This document shows, piece by piece, positions 42,129 through 52,450 of a DNA stretch of 64,000 nucleotides. Under the pieces are notes generated by a model, which did no database searches, was not told the DNA's origin, and saw only the letters and a list, made by a program, of their open reading frames with translations. Location of the stretch: contig QCGX01000002.1 in assembly GCA_003278125.1 (NCBI GenBank), positions 1 through 64,000 on the forward strand. The letters run 5' to 3'. This stretch comes from Pelagibacteraceae bacterium AG-390-C22 (GTDB lineage Bacteria > Pseudomonadota > Alphaproteobacteria > Pelagibacterales > Pelagibacteraceae). Position 1 is the first letter of the stretch. Every line of letters starts with the position of its first letter. A program made the position numbers and the translations under genes.

Positions 42129-42998
42129 TTATTGAACGACAGAAGGCCTGTTTTTATCTAAGCTTTTAATGATTATTGCAAAAATTATAATACTACCTCC
42201 AATAAACACACTCAAAGGTGGAATCTCATTAAGAAATAACCATACCCACAAAGGTGCGAAAATTGTTTCTACGAGCATTAATAATCCGATAGTGACTGAT
42301 TTAGTTGTTCTAGATCCTATGGTAATACAAACAAAGCCAAATGTAAGTTGAGGTACTCCTAACAAAAAACCCATAAGAATATCATTGTTTGTAAAGTTTA
42401 AATCATTAGCCATGAAAAAAGAAATCAATACACTAGAAATAGATGCGTACCAGATCGCTGGTACTAAATCTAAATTAGAATTTTTTCTTATGATCATAAC
42501 TAGTATTGAAAAACTTATTGGAATAGTTAGAGCAACTAAGTTACCAAATAAAGTTCCACCAGAAATTGAATCTCCTATCATTACAGTAATTCCCATCATT
42601 GCTAAAACTATTGAAAGTAATCCAATAACTGAGACTTTCTCTTTCAAATAAAAATAACCAAAAATTGCCAAAAACATTGTTTGAGTGCTAATGATAAAAA
42701 CAACATTTGCTACTGAGGTATTCATCATTGCAAACACAAAAGCTATAAAGCTAAATGACATTACAAAACCACCTAATAAACCCGCTAGGCCAGCTTTTTT
42801 TATAGTTCGAAAAGCATCTTTTTTATACATAGATAATAAAAAAACTGAGACTCCTAAAAAGAAAAAAAATGATCTTAATAATAAAATTTCCCAAGCATCT
42901 GTAGTTTCAAATGATCTCACAATAAAGCCTCCCCAGCTAAGGCAAAAAGCCCCAAAAAGAAGAAGTGAATAGCCTGGCACTTTATAAAGAAATTGCAT
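42129..42998 (-). CDS. EamA/DMT-superfamily transporter
   Basis: 289 residues with ten hydrophobic helices in two EamA repeats: GAFCLSWGGFIVRSFETTDAWEILLLRSFFF starts the first, IPISFSILVMIIRKN the second. WLFLNEIPPLSVFIGGSIIIFAIII near the end is the typical close. Substrate unknown; many DMT proteins export amino acids or metabolites. It abuts the MATE gene with no spacer. Confidence 0.9.
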   Translation of the reverse strand: MQFLYKVPGYSLLLFGAFCLSWGGFIVRSFETTDAWEILLLRSFFFFLGVSVFLLSMYKKDAFRTIKKAGLAGLLGGFVMSFSFIAFVFAMMNTSVANVVFIISTQTMFLAIFGYFYLKEKVSVIGLLSIVLAMMGITVMIGDSISGGTLFGNLVALTIPISFSILVMIIRKNSNLDLVPAIWYASISSVLISFFMANDLNFTNNDILMGFLLGVPQLTFGFVCITIGSRTTKSVTIGLLMLVETIFAPLWVWLFLNEIPPLSVFIGGSIIIFAIIIKSLDKNRPSVVQ

Positions 42999-44324
42999 TT
43001 AAAATTTTTTTAAAATATTGTTCAAAAAATATCTTAAAGTAAGCGACCTAAGCACCGTAAATAAAAGCAGTGAAAACCATAAGCCGTGATTACCAAAATA
43101 TTTCGTAGAATATATAGATATAACTATAAAACAAGCAACTGAAAACAGCATTCCATTTCTCATATCTCTAGTTTGTGAGGCTCCAATAAATATGCCGTCT
43201 AATTGATAACAAAATGAAGCAATTGGAGGAATCATAATGATCCAAAGAGCATGCTTATAAGAAATAAATCTAATGATATCTATATCAGTAATAATATTAA
43301 TGATTTGTTTAAAAAAGATTAAGTAGAATATAGAAATAATCAAAGCTGTAAAAAAGCTTAATTGTATTGAATTTTTTACAACTAATGAAAAAGATTTTTT
43401 GTTTCTTTTGCCTAATGTAAATCCTACTATTCCTTCTGTAGAAAAAGCATAAGCATCAAGAAAAAAAGCTGCTAAAATTATAAATTGCATTAGAATTGCA
43501 TTAACAGCCAAATAGTCTTCGCCCAATTTAGAACCAAGATATGTGATCCAGAGAAATGAAAATGTAAGGACAAAGGTCCTTATAAAAATATCAAAATTAA
43601 TAGTTAATAATTTTAAAAGCTTGGAGAAAACTATTAGTTTTTGAAAAGTTGGAGTTATTTGAAATTTTTTAACTATAAATTTGTATGTAAATAAAGAAAA
43701 AATAATTACTGTTATATAGCTTGCTATTAAAGTTCCTAAAACGACACCAAAAACGTCTAATTTTAATGACAATACAAAGAAAGAGCTTAAAACTATATTT
43801 AAAGCAGACAAAATAATTATCAATAAACTTGAAACGTTTGTTTTTTGAATGCCCAGAAAAAAACCTACCAAAATATAGATTACGAATTCTGCTGGTATAG
43901 AAAATACTCTTACGGATATATAGGTTTTTATCAGCTCTTGAGTTTCAGCAGAAGTAGAAAAGAAATTTTCAGTCAGACCTATTATTAAAGGTCTAAATAA
44001 AATAATAACTATTGCGATTACCATAGCCATCAAAAAATTTCTTAATAAAGTTTTTGCAATTTCTCTGTAATCACTTTTGCCATATAACTGGGCAACTATT
44101 CCTACAGTTCCCATCCTGAAAAAAGCAAAACTCCAGATGATCATTGTCATAACTGAAGTGGCAATACTAGTTGCTGCTAAAAATTTGGTTTGGCCTAAAT
44201 TACCCATTAGACCAGTATCAATTATACCTACCAAAGGAATTGCTAAATTTGAAAAAAAAATTGGAACAGATAACAAAAAAATCTGTTTCTTTGAAATATT
44301 CGTTGGATAATTTCTAGTTATCAT
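42999..44324 (-). CDS. MATE-family efflux transporter
   Basis: 441 residues, twelve hydrophobic helices. Start: QIFLLSVPIFFSNLAIPLVGIIDTGLMGNLG, the MATE entry; VGFFLGIQKTNVSSLLIIIL and an internal repeat from residue 230. Drives drug or metabolite efflux with Na+ or H+. Immediately upstream of the EamA gene and 20 bases after TerC, so a TerC-MATE-EamA export operon is likely. Confidence 0.92.
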   Translation of the reverse strand: MITRNYPTNISKKQIFLLSVPIFFSNLAIPLVGIIDTGLMGNLGQTKFLAATSIATSVMTMIIWSFAFFRMGTVGIVAQLYGKSDYREIAKTLLRNFLMAMVIAIVIILFRPLIIGLTENFFSTSAETQELIKTYISVRVFSIPAEFVIYILVGFFLGIQKTNVSSLLIIILSALNIVLSSFFVLSLKLDVFGVVLGTLIASYITVIIFSLFTYKFIVKKFQITPTFQKLIVFSKLLKLLTINFDIFIRTFVLTFSFLWITYLGSKLGEDYLAVNAILMQFIILAAFFLDAYAFSTEGIVGFTLGKRNKKSFSLVVKNSIQLSFFTALIISIFYLIFFKQIINIITDIDIIRFISYKHALWIIMIPPIASFCYQLDGIFIGASQTRDMRNGMLFSVACFIVISIYSTKYFGNHGLWFSLLLFTVLRSLTLRYFLNNILKKF

Positions 44325-44344
44325 TTTAAAAATACAAAAACCTA

Positions 44345-44968
44345 TTATATGCTAAATAAGAATTTGTATTTTTCATTTATAGAGAGCACTTCCATATTTA
44401 CTAAACCGCCAATGATTAATTGAATAGAAACAATTAAAATAACAAATAATCCAACGTATCCTAGCCATTGATGTCTCTTTATGTACTCAGCAAAGAAACT
44501 AGCTAGTGTAAAAATTAAAAATAATGACAAAAGAAGACCAACCACCATTATATTAAAATTTCCCTTAGCTACAGCAACTACTGCTAAAACGTTATCAAAA
44601 CTTAAGGTTAAATCTGCTATTAACACTTGATAAACTCCTGAAGAAAAACTTTTTGTTTCTTTAGATTTTAGTTGTGGCGATCTAATTACATTTTTGCCAA
44701 AAAAGTCTTGTCTTAAATTATTAATTACCCATAGTAAAAGTATTCCACCTAAAATTTTAACCCAAGCAAATTCAAATATATAATTAGCTCCTGTCGCAAA
44801 AAATATTCTAAAAATAAATGCTGCCCCAACTCCCCAGGCTATAATCTTCCTTCTATTTTCTGGAGCAAAATTTGCTGCTATTAATCCTATTATGATAGCG
44901 TTATCTGCTACCATAACAATATCAATTAGAATAATTTGAAGTGAAATAATTAATTGTTCTAAGTACAT
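44345..44968 (-). CDS. TerC-family membrane protein
   Basis: 207 residues, seven hydrophobic helices. IDIVMVADNAIIIGLIAA (residues 15-32, conserved Asp and Asn) and its repeat LIADLTLSFDNVLAVVAVAKGN near residue 117 are the TerC/YjbE signatures. Likely a metal (Mn) exporter involved in membrane or metal balance. First gene of the apparent export operon. Confidence 0.9.
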   Translation of the reverse strand: MYLEQLIISLQIILIDIVMVADNAIIIGLIAANFAPENRRKIIAWGVGAAFIFRIFFATGANYIFEFAWVKILGGILLLWVINNLRQDFFGKNVIRSPQLKSKETKSFSSGVYQVLIADLTLSFDNVLAVVAVAKGNFNIMVVGLLLSLFLIFTLASFFAEYIKRHQWLGYVGLFVILIVSIQLIIGGLVNMEVLSINEKYKFLFSI

Positions 44969-45012
44969 GCTATCTATTAAGTATATAATTCATTTTTAAC
45001 TGCATTAAATGT

Positions 45013-45045
45013 AAAAAAAAAAGCCCAACTTAAGAAGTTGGGCTT
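45013..45045 (-). terminator. Rho-independent terminator of the outer membrane protein gene
   Basis: AAGCCCAACTT-AAG-AAGTTGGGCTT, an 11-base perfect stem, followed on the minus strand by eight T's. It lies 29 bases after the stop of the barrel protein gene. A clean intrinsic terminator. Confidence 0.92.
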
Positions 45046-45073
45046 TAAATTTTTAATTATCAAAGTCTAATAG

Positions 45074-45739
45074 TTAAAATGCTTTTCCTATTGAGAATTT
45101 GATCTGGTCTACATCTAGATCAGCAGTGATTGTGTTTCCTGTTCCTGAACCCGATACATATTCATCGAAATTCGTTCTCTCCATAGCTAATTTAGTATAA
45201 AAACCAGCCCACTCACCTTTAATACCTAGTCCATATGTAACGCCATCAACAGTATCGTTCTTGTAAGAACTACCATTTGTTAAATTATTTTCTAACGTAT
45301 TAATATCTATTTGAGATAAACCTGCTTTAACGTACATCCCTCCTAAAGGAATTTCAGTGTAAAGAGTTGTGAAGTTTTCTACTTCAGCGTCAGCAGTTCT
45401 AGTATTAGTTCCATCAACACCTTCTCCTGATGCAGTTTCTGAAGTATCTGTTCTAGAGTGTGTTGCGTCTGAAACGTCTGCGCTCATTGGCACAATTTCA
45501 GCTCCAAAAGTTATTCCGTTATCCAAAATTACTTCTGCGAAAATCGAACCTACTCCAGTCATAGCGTCTACAGATGTAGCTCTTACAGATCCCTCAGCAC
45601 CTGTGTTTGAAGTTTCTGTCTCACTACCTTCCGCGCTCACCATTGCCATCGATCCACTTACTCCGATACCAAACTCTATGGCATTAGCTGAAGTAAATAG
45701 TAAAAATGATGCTATGATTGTTAATATTTGTTTTTTCAT
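45074..45739 (-). CDS. Outer membrane beta-barrel protein
   Basis: 221 residues. Signal peptide MKKQILTIIASFLLFTSANA, then alternating hydrophobic/polar strands (IEFGIGVSGSMAMVSAE; FTTLYTEIPLGGMYVKAGLSQ; VTYGLGIKGEWAGFYTKLAMER) and a final strand ending in Phe (QIKFSIGKAF), the sign of BAM-assembled barrels. Long Thr/Ser/Asp/Glu-rich loops are extracellular. An eight- to ten-stranded porin-like or adhesin barrel of unknown role. It is monocistronic with a strong terminator, so expression is probably high. Confidence 0.88.
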   Translation of the reverse strand: MKKQILTIIASFLLFTSANAIEFGIGVSGSMAMVSAEGSETETSNTGAEGSVRATSVDAMTGVGSIFAEVILDNGITFGAEIVPMSADVSDATHSRTDTSETASGEGVDGTNTRTADAEVENFTTLYTEIPLGGMYVKAGLSQIDINTLENNLTNGSSYKNDTVDGVTYGLGIKGEWAGFYTKLAMERTNFDEYVSGSGTGNTITADLDVDQIKFSIGKAF

Positions 45740-45854
45740 AGTAATTACCTTTATATTCTCAGTTAACTTAATTCTTCTTGCTAGCAGATCGATTCATAGA
45801 GGGATTCCTACCTTTTGTCCAATTTAAACTACACAATCTTGAATTGCTGATGTT

Positions 45855-45915
45855 AAAAAAACCCTTTAAAATCAACGTTTTTATGTTGCTAAAATGCAAC
45901 ATATGAGGGTTTTTT
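45855..45915 (-). terminator. Terminator downstream of prpD
   Basis: AAAAAACCCT (45855-45864) and AGGGTTTTTT (45906-45915) form the outer stem and ATGTTGC/GCAACAT (45883-45889 / 45896-45902) an inner stem. It starts 12 bases after the stop of the prpD gene (minus strand) and the T-run lies on the correct side. A bidirectional role toward the barrel gene promoter region is possible. Confidence 0.8.
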
Positions 45916-45927
45916 TAGGTTAAAATT

Positions 45928-47433
45928 TTAAAAAATAAAGCTTTTATTCCTTATGAATTTTCTAAACTTAGAGCCAATTTCTATATTTAATGCTCTTAAA
46001 TGAGAAGGTTTAAGTGATCTTAGGTTTTGAACTAAATTTAAAAATCTTTTTGTCTCTTTTGTTGAAATTAATCCATCTGTAAGACTTTTGAATTTCTCTA
46101 TGTATTGCTTTCTTCTAAAAGGTCTTTTCCCACTTGGATGAGCGTCTGCTACATTAATCTCTTCTGAAATTACGGATCCATCATTCATTTTAACAATAAC
46201 CCTTCCTCCAAAACATTTATTTTTGGGATTTGGATTATGATATTTTTTAGTCCATTTTTTATTTTCTCGTGTTGAAATTTTACGCCATAATTTAATAGTA
46301 CTTTTTCTTCTAGCTCTTTGAGGAGTGTAAGATTTAATATGATGCCAGGAACCGTCTTCTAAAGCTACTGCAAAAATATACATAATAGAATGATCTAATG
46401 TTTCTCGACTAGCATAAGGATCCATTTTTTGAGGGTCATTAGCTCCTGTTCCAATAACATAATGTGTGTGATGACTTGTTTCTATTATAATCTTTGAGAT
46501 ATTAGATAAATTATTTATTTTTTTATTTAGGCTTCTTGCCAAATCGATTAAAGCTTGAGATTGATATTCTGCAGAATGTTCTTTTGTATAGGTCTCTAAA
46601 ATAGCTTTTTTTGGTTCGTTTATTTTAGGAAGAGGAACAATATATCTTTTTCCTGGTCCAGATAAAACATAGGCGATCACACTATCTTCCCCTTCATAGA
46701 TTGGACTTGGAGCCCCTTCACCTCTCATACAACGATCTACTGCTTCTATTGCAAGTTTGCCCGCATGAGCCGGGGCAAAAGCTTTCCAGCTTGAGATCTC
46801 GCCTTTCCTAGATTGTCTTGTTGAAATAGTTGTGTGTAAAGCTTGTTGAACTGACTGGTAAATTATATCTGTTTTTAATCTTAATAAACTTCCTAATCCA
46901 GCAGCTACACTAGGTCCTAAATGAGCAATATGATCTATCTTATGTTCATGTAAACAAATGCCCTTTACAAGATTTACTTGCACTTCATAGCCTGTCAAAA
47001 TTCCTCTAATTAAATCCATGCCATTTGACTTTACCTGTTGGGCTACAGCTAAGATTGGAGGGATATTATCACCTGGATGACTATAATCTGCAGCTAAAAA
47101 TGTGTCATGATAGTCTAATTCTCTTACAGCTGCTCCATTAGCCCAAGCTGCCCACTCACAATCAACTTTAATTTTTGAACTCAACCCAAAGATGGTTGCT
47201 CCATTCTTTCTAGGATGAGCTAACGCCATTTCTCTAGCAGATATGACTGGTTTTCTGTTAAAAGATGCAATAGCTACAGAAGCGTTATCTATAATTCTAT
47301 TTATAACCATTTCTACAGCATCATTATTAATTTTTGCTTTATCAGATGCAATCTCTGCTATTTTCCAGGCAAGCTGGTCTTTCTTTTTTAAATTAGCTTT
47401 TGATGGATGAACTTTAACTGTAATATTTCTCAT
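45928..47433 (-). CDS. prpD: MmgE/PrpD-family protein (2-methylcitrate dehydratase-like)
   Basis: 501 residues. [55 protein letters not shown] (residues 94-131, the strongest family marker), [24 protein letters not shown] and [14 protein letters not shown]. PrpD removes water from 2-methylcitrate to give methyl-aconitate, which an aconitase can rehydrate. Its position 3 bases after acnA fits this pair. prpB and prpC are not in the window. Confidence 0.9.
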   Translation of the reverse strand: MRNITVKVHPSKANLKKKDQLAWKIAEIASDKAKINNDAVEMVINRIIDNASVAIASFNRKPVISAREMALAHPRKNGATIFGLSSKIKVDCEWAAWANGAAVRELDYHDTFLAADYSHPGDNIPPILAVAQQVKSNGMDLIRGILTGYEVQVNLVKGICLHEHKIDHIAHLGPSVAAGLGSLLRLKTDIIYQSVQQALHTTISTRQSRKGEISSWKAFAPAHAGKLAIEAVDRCMRGEGAPSPIYEGEDSVIAYVLSGPGKRYIVPLPKINEPKKAILETYTKEHSAEYQSQALIDLARSLNKKINNLSNISKIIIETSHHTHYVIGTGANDPQKMDPYASRETLDHSIMYIFAVALEDGSWHHIKSYTPQRARRKSTIKLWRKISTRENKKWTKKYHNPNPKNKCFGGRVIVKMNDGSVISEEINVADAHPSGKRPFRRKQYIEKFKSLTDGLISTKETKRFLNLVQNLRSLKPSHLRALNIEIGSKFRKFIRNKSFIF

Positions 47434-47436
47434 TAA

Positions 47437-50109
47437 TTAGTTTATCATGTTACGTAAAACATACTGAAGAATTCCACCATTTTTATAATATTCGACTTCA
47501 TTCGCGGTATCAATTCTACATAAAACTTTTATTGTCTTGCTTGAACCATCTTTATATTTAATTTCGCACGATATTTCTTGTCTAGGCTTAACTCCTTTAT
47601 CAATATCAACTACAGTAATTAATTCAGATCCAGTTATATTTAGTTTTTTTCTATCAAAGCCTTCTTTAAATTGAAGTGGCAAAACTCCCATTCCAACTAA
47701 ATTTGATCTATGAATTCTTTCAAAACTTTCCGCGATTACAGCTTTTATCCCTAATAATTTTGTTCCTTTTGCAGCCCAATCTCTAGATGAGCCAGTTCCA
47801 TATTCTTTACCTGCGATAACAACCAAATCATTTTTTCTTTTCTTATATTCAATAGCAGCATCATAAACGCTCATTACTTTTCCGTCTGGTTGTAAAGTAG
47901 TAAAACCACCCTCTGTTCCGGGAGCCATTTCATTTCTTATCTTTATGTTTCCAAATGTTCCTCTCATCATTACTTCGTGATTACCTCTTCGAGCTCCATA
48001 TGAATTAAAATCTTTTTGTTGTACTTGATGCTTCATAAAATAATCACCCGTAGGACTATCTTTTTTAATATTTCCGGCTGGAGAAATATGATCGGTAGTA
48101 ACCGAGTCAGCCAGTAAAAGTAATACTCTTGCATCTTTAATTGCTTTGAAGCCTTCTGGTTTATCTGGTAGATCATCAAAAAAAGGTGGTTTTTTTACAT
48201 AAGTAGAATTTGACTCCCAATTATAGATACTACTGTCTACTGTTTTAATTGAACTCCATTCTTTAGGTCCTTCAGAAACGTTTGAGTAACGATCTATAAA
48301 CATGTTGGCATTAATAGATGATAGCATTATCTCTTCGATTTCTTTATTACTCGGCCAGATATCTTTTAAAAAAACATCTTTTCCATCTTTGCCTACTCCT
48401 AGAGGGTTTTTATATAAATCAAAATTCATATTTCCAGCTAAAGCAAAAGCAACTACAAGCGGCGGTGAAGCTAAATAATTAGCTTTAACATCTGGACTTA
48501 TTCTACCTTCAAAGTTTCTATTACCCGATAATACTGAAACAACATACAAATCTTCTTTATGAATTGCCTCAGATATATTTTTTTTAAGTGGCCCTGAATT
48601 TCCAATACAAGTAGTGCAACCATATCCAACTAAATTAAAACCAAGTTGATCTAAATATTTATTTAATCCTGCTTTTTCTAAATAATCTGTAACTACTTTT
48701 GATCCTGGGGCCAAAGAAGTTTTTACCCAAGGTTTAATTTTTAAACCTTTCTCTACTGCTTTTTTTGCAAGCAATCCTGCCCCTATCATTACGCTCGGAT
48801 TTGAAGTGTTGGTGCAAGAAGTAATAGCCGCTATCACAATGTCTCCATCGGTGATTTTAAAATCATTTCCAACAACATCTGCTTGAAGAGGTTTTTCTCT
48901 CTTTGAATTTTCTTTATAAGCTTTAGCAAAACTAGTAGCGGACTCGGTTAATAAAACTTTATCTTGAGGTCGTTTAGGACCTGATATACTTGGAACTACT
49001 GTGCTGATGTCTAAAGATAAAGTGTCAGTAAATTCTATTCCTTCGCTTGACCAAAGGCCTTGTTCTTTTGAATATTTTTCAACAAGATCAATTGTTTCTT
49101 TATCTCTTCCAGAAAGTTTTAAATATTTTAAAGTTTCATCATCTACAGGAAAGAAACCACATGTTGCACCATACTCAGGTGCCATGTTTGCTATTGTGGC
49201 TCTATCAGCTAAAGTAAGATTTTTTAAACCGTCTCCATAAAATTCTACAAATTTTCCTACTACTCCTTTTTTTCTTAACATTTCTACAATAGCTAAAACT
49301 AAGTCTGTAGCTGTTAATCCCTCTAATAATTTTCCTTTAATTTCAACTCCAACAACTTCTGGGATTAACATTGAGATTGGCTGACCTAACATGGCAGCTT
49401 CTGCTTCTATTCCACCAACACCCCATCCTAAAACTGATAATCCATTAACCATTGTCGTATGACTATCAGTACCTACCAAAGTGTCGGGATAAGCATAAAG
49501 ATCATTGCCACTTTTTGATGACCAAACTACTTTTGCTAAATATTCTAAATTAACTTGATGACAAATTCCTGTTCCGGGAGGAACAACTCTAAAATTATCA
49601 AAAGCTTTTTGACCCCATTTAAGAAAAGCGTATCTTTCTCCATTTCTTAAAAATTCTTTTTCTACATTCTGATTAAAAGATTTGCCTGAAGCGTACTCAT
49701 CAACCATTACTGAATGATCTATTACTAAATCTACTGTTGACAGCGGGTTAATTTTATTTGGGTCTTTATTTTTAGACTTAACCGCATCTCGCATGGCTGC
49801 TAAGTCTGCTATTGCAGGAATACCAGTATAATCTTGCAGCAATGTTCGAGCAGGCCTGTATGCTATTTCCGTGTTAGATTTTTTATTTTTTAACCAATCT
49901 TTAATCGCTAAAATTTGCTTCTTATCAACTGTTAAACCATCTTCATATCTTAAAAGGTTTTCTAATAAAACTTTAAGTGATTTAGGTAATTTAGAAATAC
50001 CTTCAAGACCATTTTTTTCTGCATTTTTTAAATTGAAAATTTTATAATCTTTTCCTGAAGAAGAAATAGTATCAAAGGATTTAAAGGAATTTTTACTATT
50101 AAATTTCAT
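47437..50109 (-). CDS. acnA: Aconitate hydratase A
   Basis: 890-residue monomeric aconitase. [4Fe-4S] ligands in AITSCTNTSNPS and GYGCTTCIGNSG; HQVNLEYLAKVVW, GTDSHTTMVNGLSVLGWGVGG and SSRDWAAKGTKLLG mark the swivel and active-site domains. Interconverts citrate and isocitrate. Part of an apparent operon csaA-lysE-acnA-prpD. Confidence 0.97.
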   Translation of the reverse strand: MKFNSKNSFKSFDTISSSGKDYKIFNLKNAEKNGLEGISKLPKSLKVLLENLLRYEDGLTVDKKQILAIKDWLKNKKSNTEIAYRPARTLLQDYTGIPAIADLAAMRDAVKSKNKDPNKINPLSTVDLVIDHSVMVDEYASGKSFNQNVEKEFLRNGERYAFLKWGQKAFDNFRVVPPGTGICHQVNLEYLAKVVWSSKSGNDLYAYPDTLVGTDSHTTMVNGLSVLGWGVGGIEAEAAMLGQPISMLIPEVVGVEIKGKLLEGLTATDLVLAIVEMLRKKGVVGKFVEFYGDGLKNLTLADRATIANMAPEYGATCGFFPVDDETLKYLKLSGRDKETIDLVEKYSKEQGLWSSEGIEFTDTLSLDISTVVPSISGPKRPQDKVLLTESATSFAKAYKENSKREKPLQADVVGNDFKITDGDIVIAAITSCTNTSNPSVMIGAGLLAKKAVEKGLKIKPWVKTSLAPGSKVVTDYLEKAGLNKYLDQLGFNLVGYGCTTCIGNSGPLKKNISEAIHKEDLYVVSVLSGNRNFEGRISPDVKANYLASPPLVVAFALAGNMNFDLYKNPLGVGKDGKDVFLKDIWPSNKEIEEIMLSSINANMFIDRYSNVSEGPKEWSSIKTVDSSIYNWESNSTYVKKPPFFDDLPDKPEGFKAIKDARVLLLLADSVTTDHISPAGNIKKDSPTGDYFMKHQVQQKDFNSYGARRGNHEVMMRGTFGNIKIRNEMAPGTEGGFTTLQPDGKVMSVYDAAIEYKKRKNDLVVIAGKEYGTGSSRDWAAKGTKLLGIKAVIAESFERIHRSNLVGMGVLPLQFKEGFDRKKLNITGSELITVVDIDKGVKPRQEISCEIKYKDGSSKTIKVLCRIDTANEVEYYKNGGILQYVLRNMIN

Positions 50110-50112
50110 GCG

Positions 50113-50703
50113 CTATACATAAAACATAATAACACAAACTATAAGTAAAAAAGACATTATATAGTTAAATTTCTTAATAAAGTTTTTACTTGTGGCAAAT
50201 TTTCTCAAATATTTACCTAATAAGCACCATGAACTAACACTAAAAACGGCCATAAAAAAATAGGTTATTATTACTATCGTCGCATCTCTTAAATAGTTAT
50301 TTTGAACATCAATGAATGTTGAAACTGCTATCATCGCAACCATTACACCTTTAGGATTAATAAACTGAAATAAAAAAGTATCAAAAAAAAGAACTGGTTT
50401 TTTTATATTTTCTGACTCATTGGTTGAGCTAAAAGCAATTTTATAAGCTAGATAAATTAAAAAAATTGTTCCTAAAATTTTAATTATACTTTGTAAAAAA
50501 ATATATTTTTGAAAGATAATAATTAAGCCAGAAGCCATAACGGTTAGCATAGTTGTCCAACCAAGAATAACACCTAACATTAAAGGAATGGTCTTTTTAA
50601 AACCAAAATTAAATCCTGAGTAAGAAGACAAGATATTATTCGGTCCTGGCGTGAAAGCAGTGGCGATACCAAAAAGAATTAACGGAAGGAATTGATCATA
50701 CAT
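50113..50703 (-). CDS. LysE/RhtB-family exporter
   Basis: 196 residues with six hydrophobic segments: FGIATAFTPGPNNILSSYSGFNFG (a LysE signature with TPGPNN), PLMLGVILGWTTMLTVM, and FQFINPKGVMVAMIAVSTF. Exports amino acids or homoserine-like compounds. Shares a base with csaA (50703) and is 3 bases before acnA. Confidence 0.9.
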   Translation of the reverse strand: MYDQFLPLILFGIATAFTPGPNNILSSYSGFNFGFKKTIPLMLGVILGWTTMLTVMASGLIIIFQKYIFLQSIIKILGTIFLIYLAYKIAFSSTNESENIKKPVLFFDTFLFQFINPKGVMVAMIAVSTFIDVQNNYLRDATIVIITYFFMAVFSVSSWCLLGKYLRKFATSKNFIKKFNYIMSFLLIVCVIMFYV

Positions 50704-51044
50704 TAGGCTATTTCAAGACCATTGTCTGTTTTTTGAGAAGGATGCACTAAAACTACTTTACCATCTTTCTCGATTGCTCCTAAAATTAATACCTCTGAAA
50801 CAACTCCAGCAATATTTTTTTTTGGAAAATTACAAACTCCAATAACTTGTTTTCCCACTAGATTCTCCGAATTGTAGTAATGTGTTATTTGAGCAGAAGA
50901 TTGTTTGATTCCTATATCTTTTCCAAAATCAACTTCCACTACCAATGAAGGTTTGCGTGCTTTTTCATTTTTAGTTACCTTTAAAACTGTTCCAACCAAA
51001 ATCTGAATTTTATTATAGTCTTCATAAGTAATTTCTTTTTTCAT
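50703..51044 (-). CDS. csaA: tRNA-binding CsaA-type protein
   Basis: 113-residue single OB-fold tRNA-binding (EMAP/Trbp111-like) domain. ILVGTVLKVTKNEKARKPSLVVEVDFGKDIGIKQSSAQITHYY and VGKQVIGVCNFPKKNIAGVVSEVLILG are typical CsaA. Acts as a dimer in tRNA or protein handling. It opens the CsaA-LysE-AcnA-PrpD run and is divergent from livK. Confidence 0.92.
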   Translation of the reverse strand: MKKEITYEDYNKIQILVGTVLKVTKNEKARKPSLVVEVDFGKDIGIKQSSAQITHYYNSENLVGKQVIGVCNFPKKNIAGVVSEVLILGAIEKDGKVVLVHPSQKTDNGLEIA

Positions 51045-51222
51045 AAGTAAATTGATTATCGTTATTTTTTATATTCGTATATAGATATTTTCTTTTTTTT
51101 CATCAGTAAATAATGACAAAAAGCTTAAATCTGTGTAGTAAATAAAAGAAATTTTGGCATTGAATATTAAGCTTTAAAAGTCAATAATATTATAAATATA
51201 AAATACTAACGAGAGGGAAAAT

Positions 51223-52404
51223 ATGAAAAAAATATTTTTATCTGCTATTTTGTCTTTGTCGGTTTTAGCGTCAAGTGCATATGCAGAAATTAAAATGGGA
51301 ATAATCTTAGGATTTACTGGTCCTATTGAATCTTTAACTCCAGCTATGGCGGCATCTGCAGAATTAGCTTTTAAAGAAGCTTCTGACTCAGGTTCTTTGC
51401 TTGGTGGAGAAACAATTAAACCTTTAAGAGCAGACTCAACTTGTGTTGACTCAGCGGCTGCAACAACCGCTGCAGAGGGTTTAGTTAGTCAAGGTATAGT
51501 TGCAATTATGGGAGCAGATTGTTCTGGTGTTACTGGAGCGGTCGCATCAAACGTAGCGGTTCCTAATGGAATTACTATTATATCACCTTCTGCAACATCT
51601 CCTGGTCTAACAACTTTAAAAGATAAAGGTTTGTTTTTCCGTACAGCTCCATCGGATGCTCGAGGAGGACAAATTCTTGCAGACATAACAAAAGATAGAG
51701 GCGTTAAAAGTGTTGCTGTTACATACACTAATAACGACTACGGTAAAGGTTTAGCTGATGTTTATTCTGCAGCAGTTAAAGCTCATGGAATAAAAGTTAC
51801 AACTGTAACTGCGCACGAAGATGGCAAAGCCGACTATAGCGCAGAAGTTTCTACACTAGCATCAGCTGGTGGAGATGCAGTTGCTGTAATTGGATACCTT
51901 GACCAAGGTGGTAAAGGAATTATTCAAGGATCTTTAGATTCTGGTGCCTTTGATACATTTATATTATCAGATGGTATGATCGGTGATTCACTTACTGATA
52001 CTTTCGGTAAAAGCTTGAACAAATCTTTTGGTTCTTTACCAGGTTCTTTAGGTAAAGGAGCAGGAGTATTTGCAAAAGTTGCCAAAGGAGCTGGAATTGA
52101 CCCATCTGGTCCATATACTGGAGAATCTTATGATGCTGCAGCTTTAATCGTTCTTGCGATGCAAGCAGGTGGTTCTGCAGACCGAGGTTCAATTGCCAAA
52201 AATGTAATGTCCGTAGCTAATGCGCCTGGAACTAAAATTTATCCTGGTCAGCTTAAAAAAGGTCTAAATCTTTTAGCTAAAGGAAAAGCAATAGATTATG
52301 AGGGTGCTACTGCAGTTAAATTTACAGATGTTGGAGAACACGTTGGTAATTTCATAGAAAAAGAAATTAAGGGCGGTAAATTTAAAAATAAAAAACAAAG
52401 ATAA
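51223..52404 (+). CDS. livK: Branched-chain amino-acid-type ABC substrate-binding protein
   Basis: 393 residues. Signal peptide MKKIFLSAILSLSVLASSAY-A; then the periplasmic-binding type-1 fold: IKMGIILGFTGPIESLTPAM, MGADCSGVTGAVASNVAVPNGI, SVAVTYTNNDYGKGLADVY. A GAGAGGG-like ribosome site precedes the ATG. Convergent with the permease operon, from which it is divided by one bidirectional terminator, so binding protein and permeases are separately transcribed. Substrate may be amino acids, amides or urea-like compounds. Confidence 0.93.
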   Translation: MKKIFLSAILSLSVLASSAYAEIKMGIILGFTGPIESLTPAMAASAELAFKEASDSGSLLGGETIKPLRADSTCVDSAAATTAAEGLVSQGIVAIMGADCSGVTGAVASNVAVPNGITIISPSATSPGLTTLKDKGLFFRTAPSDARGGQILADITKDRGVKSVAVTYTNNDYGKGLADVYSAAVKAHGIKVTTVTAHEDGKADYSAEVSTLASAGGDAVAVIGYLDQGGKGIIQGSLDSGAFDTFILSDGMIGDSLTDTFGKSLNKSFGSLPGSLGKGAGVFAKVAKGAGIDPSGPYTGESYDAAALIVLAMQAGGSADRGSIAKNVMSVANAPGTKIYPGQLKKGLNLLAKGKAIDYEGATAVKFTDVGEHVGNFIEKEIKGGKFKNKKQR

Positions 52405-52420
52405 AATTTAATCTTACAAA

Positions 52421-52450
52421 CCTCAGCGGTGAAAACTGCTGAGGTTTTTT
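52421..52450 (+). terminator. Intrinsic terminator between livK and the liv permease operon
   Basis: CCTCAGC-GGTGAAAACTGCTGAGG: seven-base stem with one mismatch, followed by TTTTTT on the plus strand. It lies directly after livK and overlaps the stop of livM, so it ends livK transcription strongly. Confidence 0.92.

Noticed and set aside
45369-45827. 152-codon plus-strand frame over the barrel protein gene
   Set aside because: Antisense to a gene with a signal peptide, barrel strands and a terminator; Ser/Val/Thr-rich shadow.
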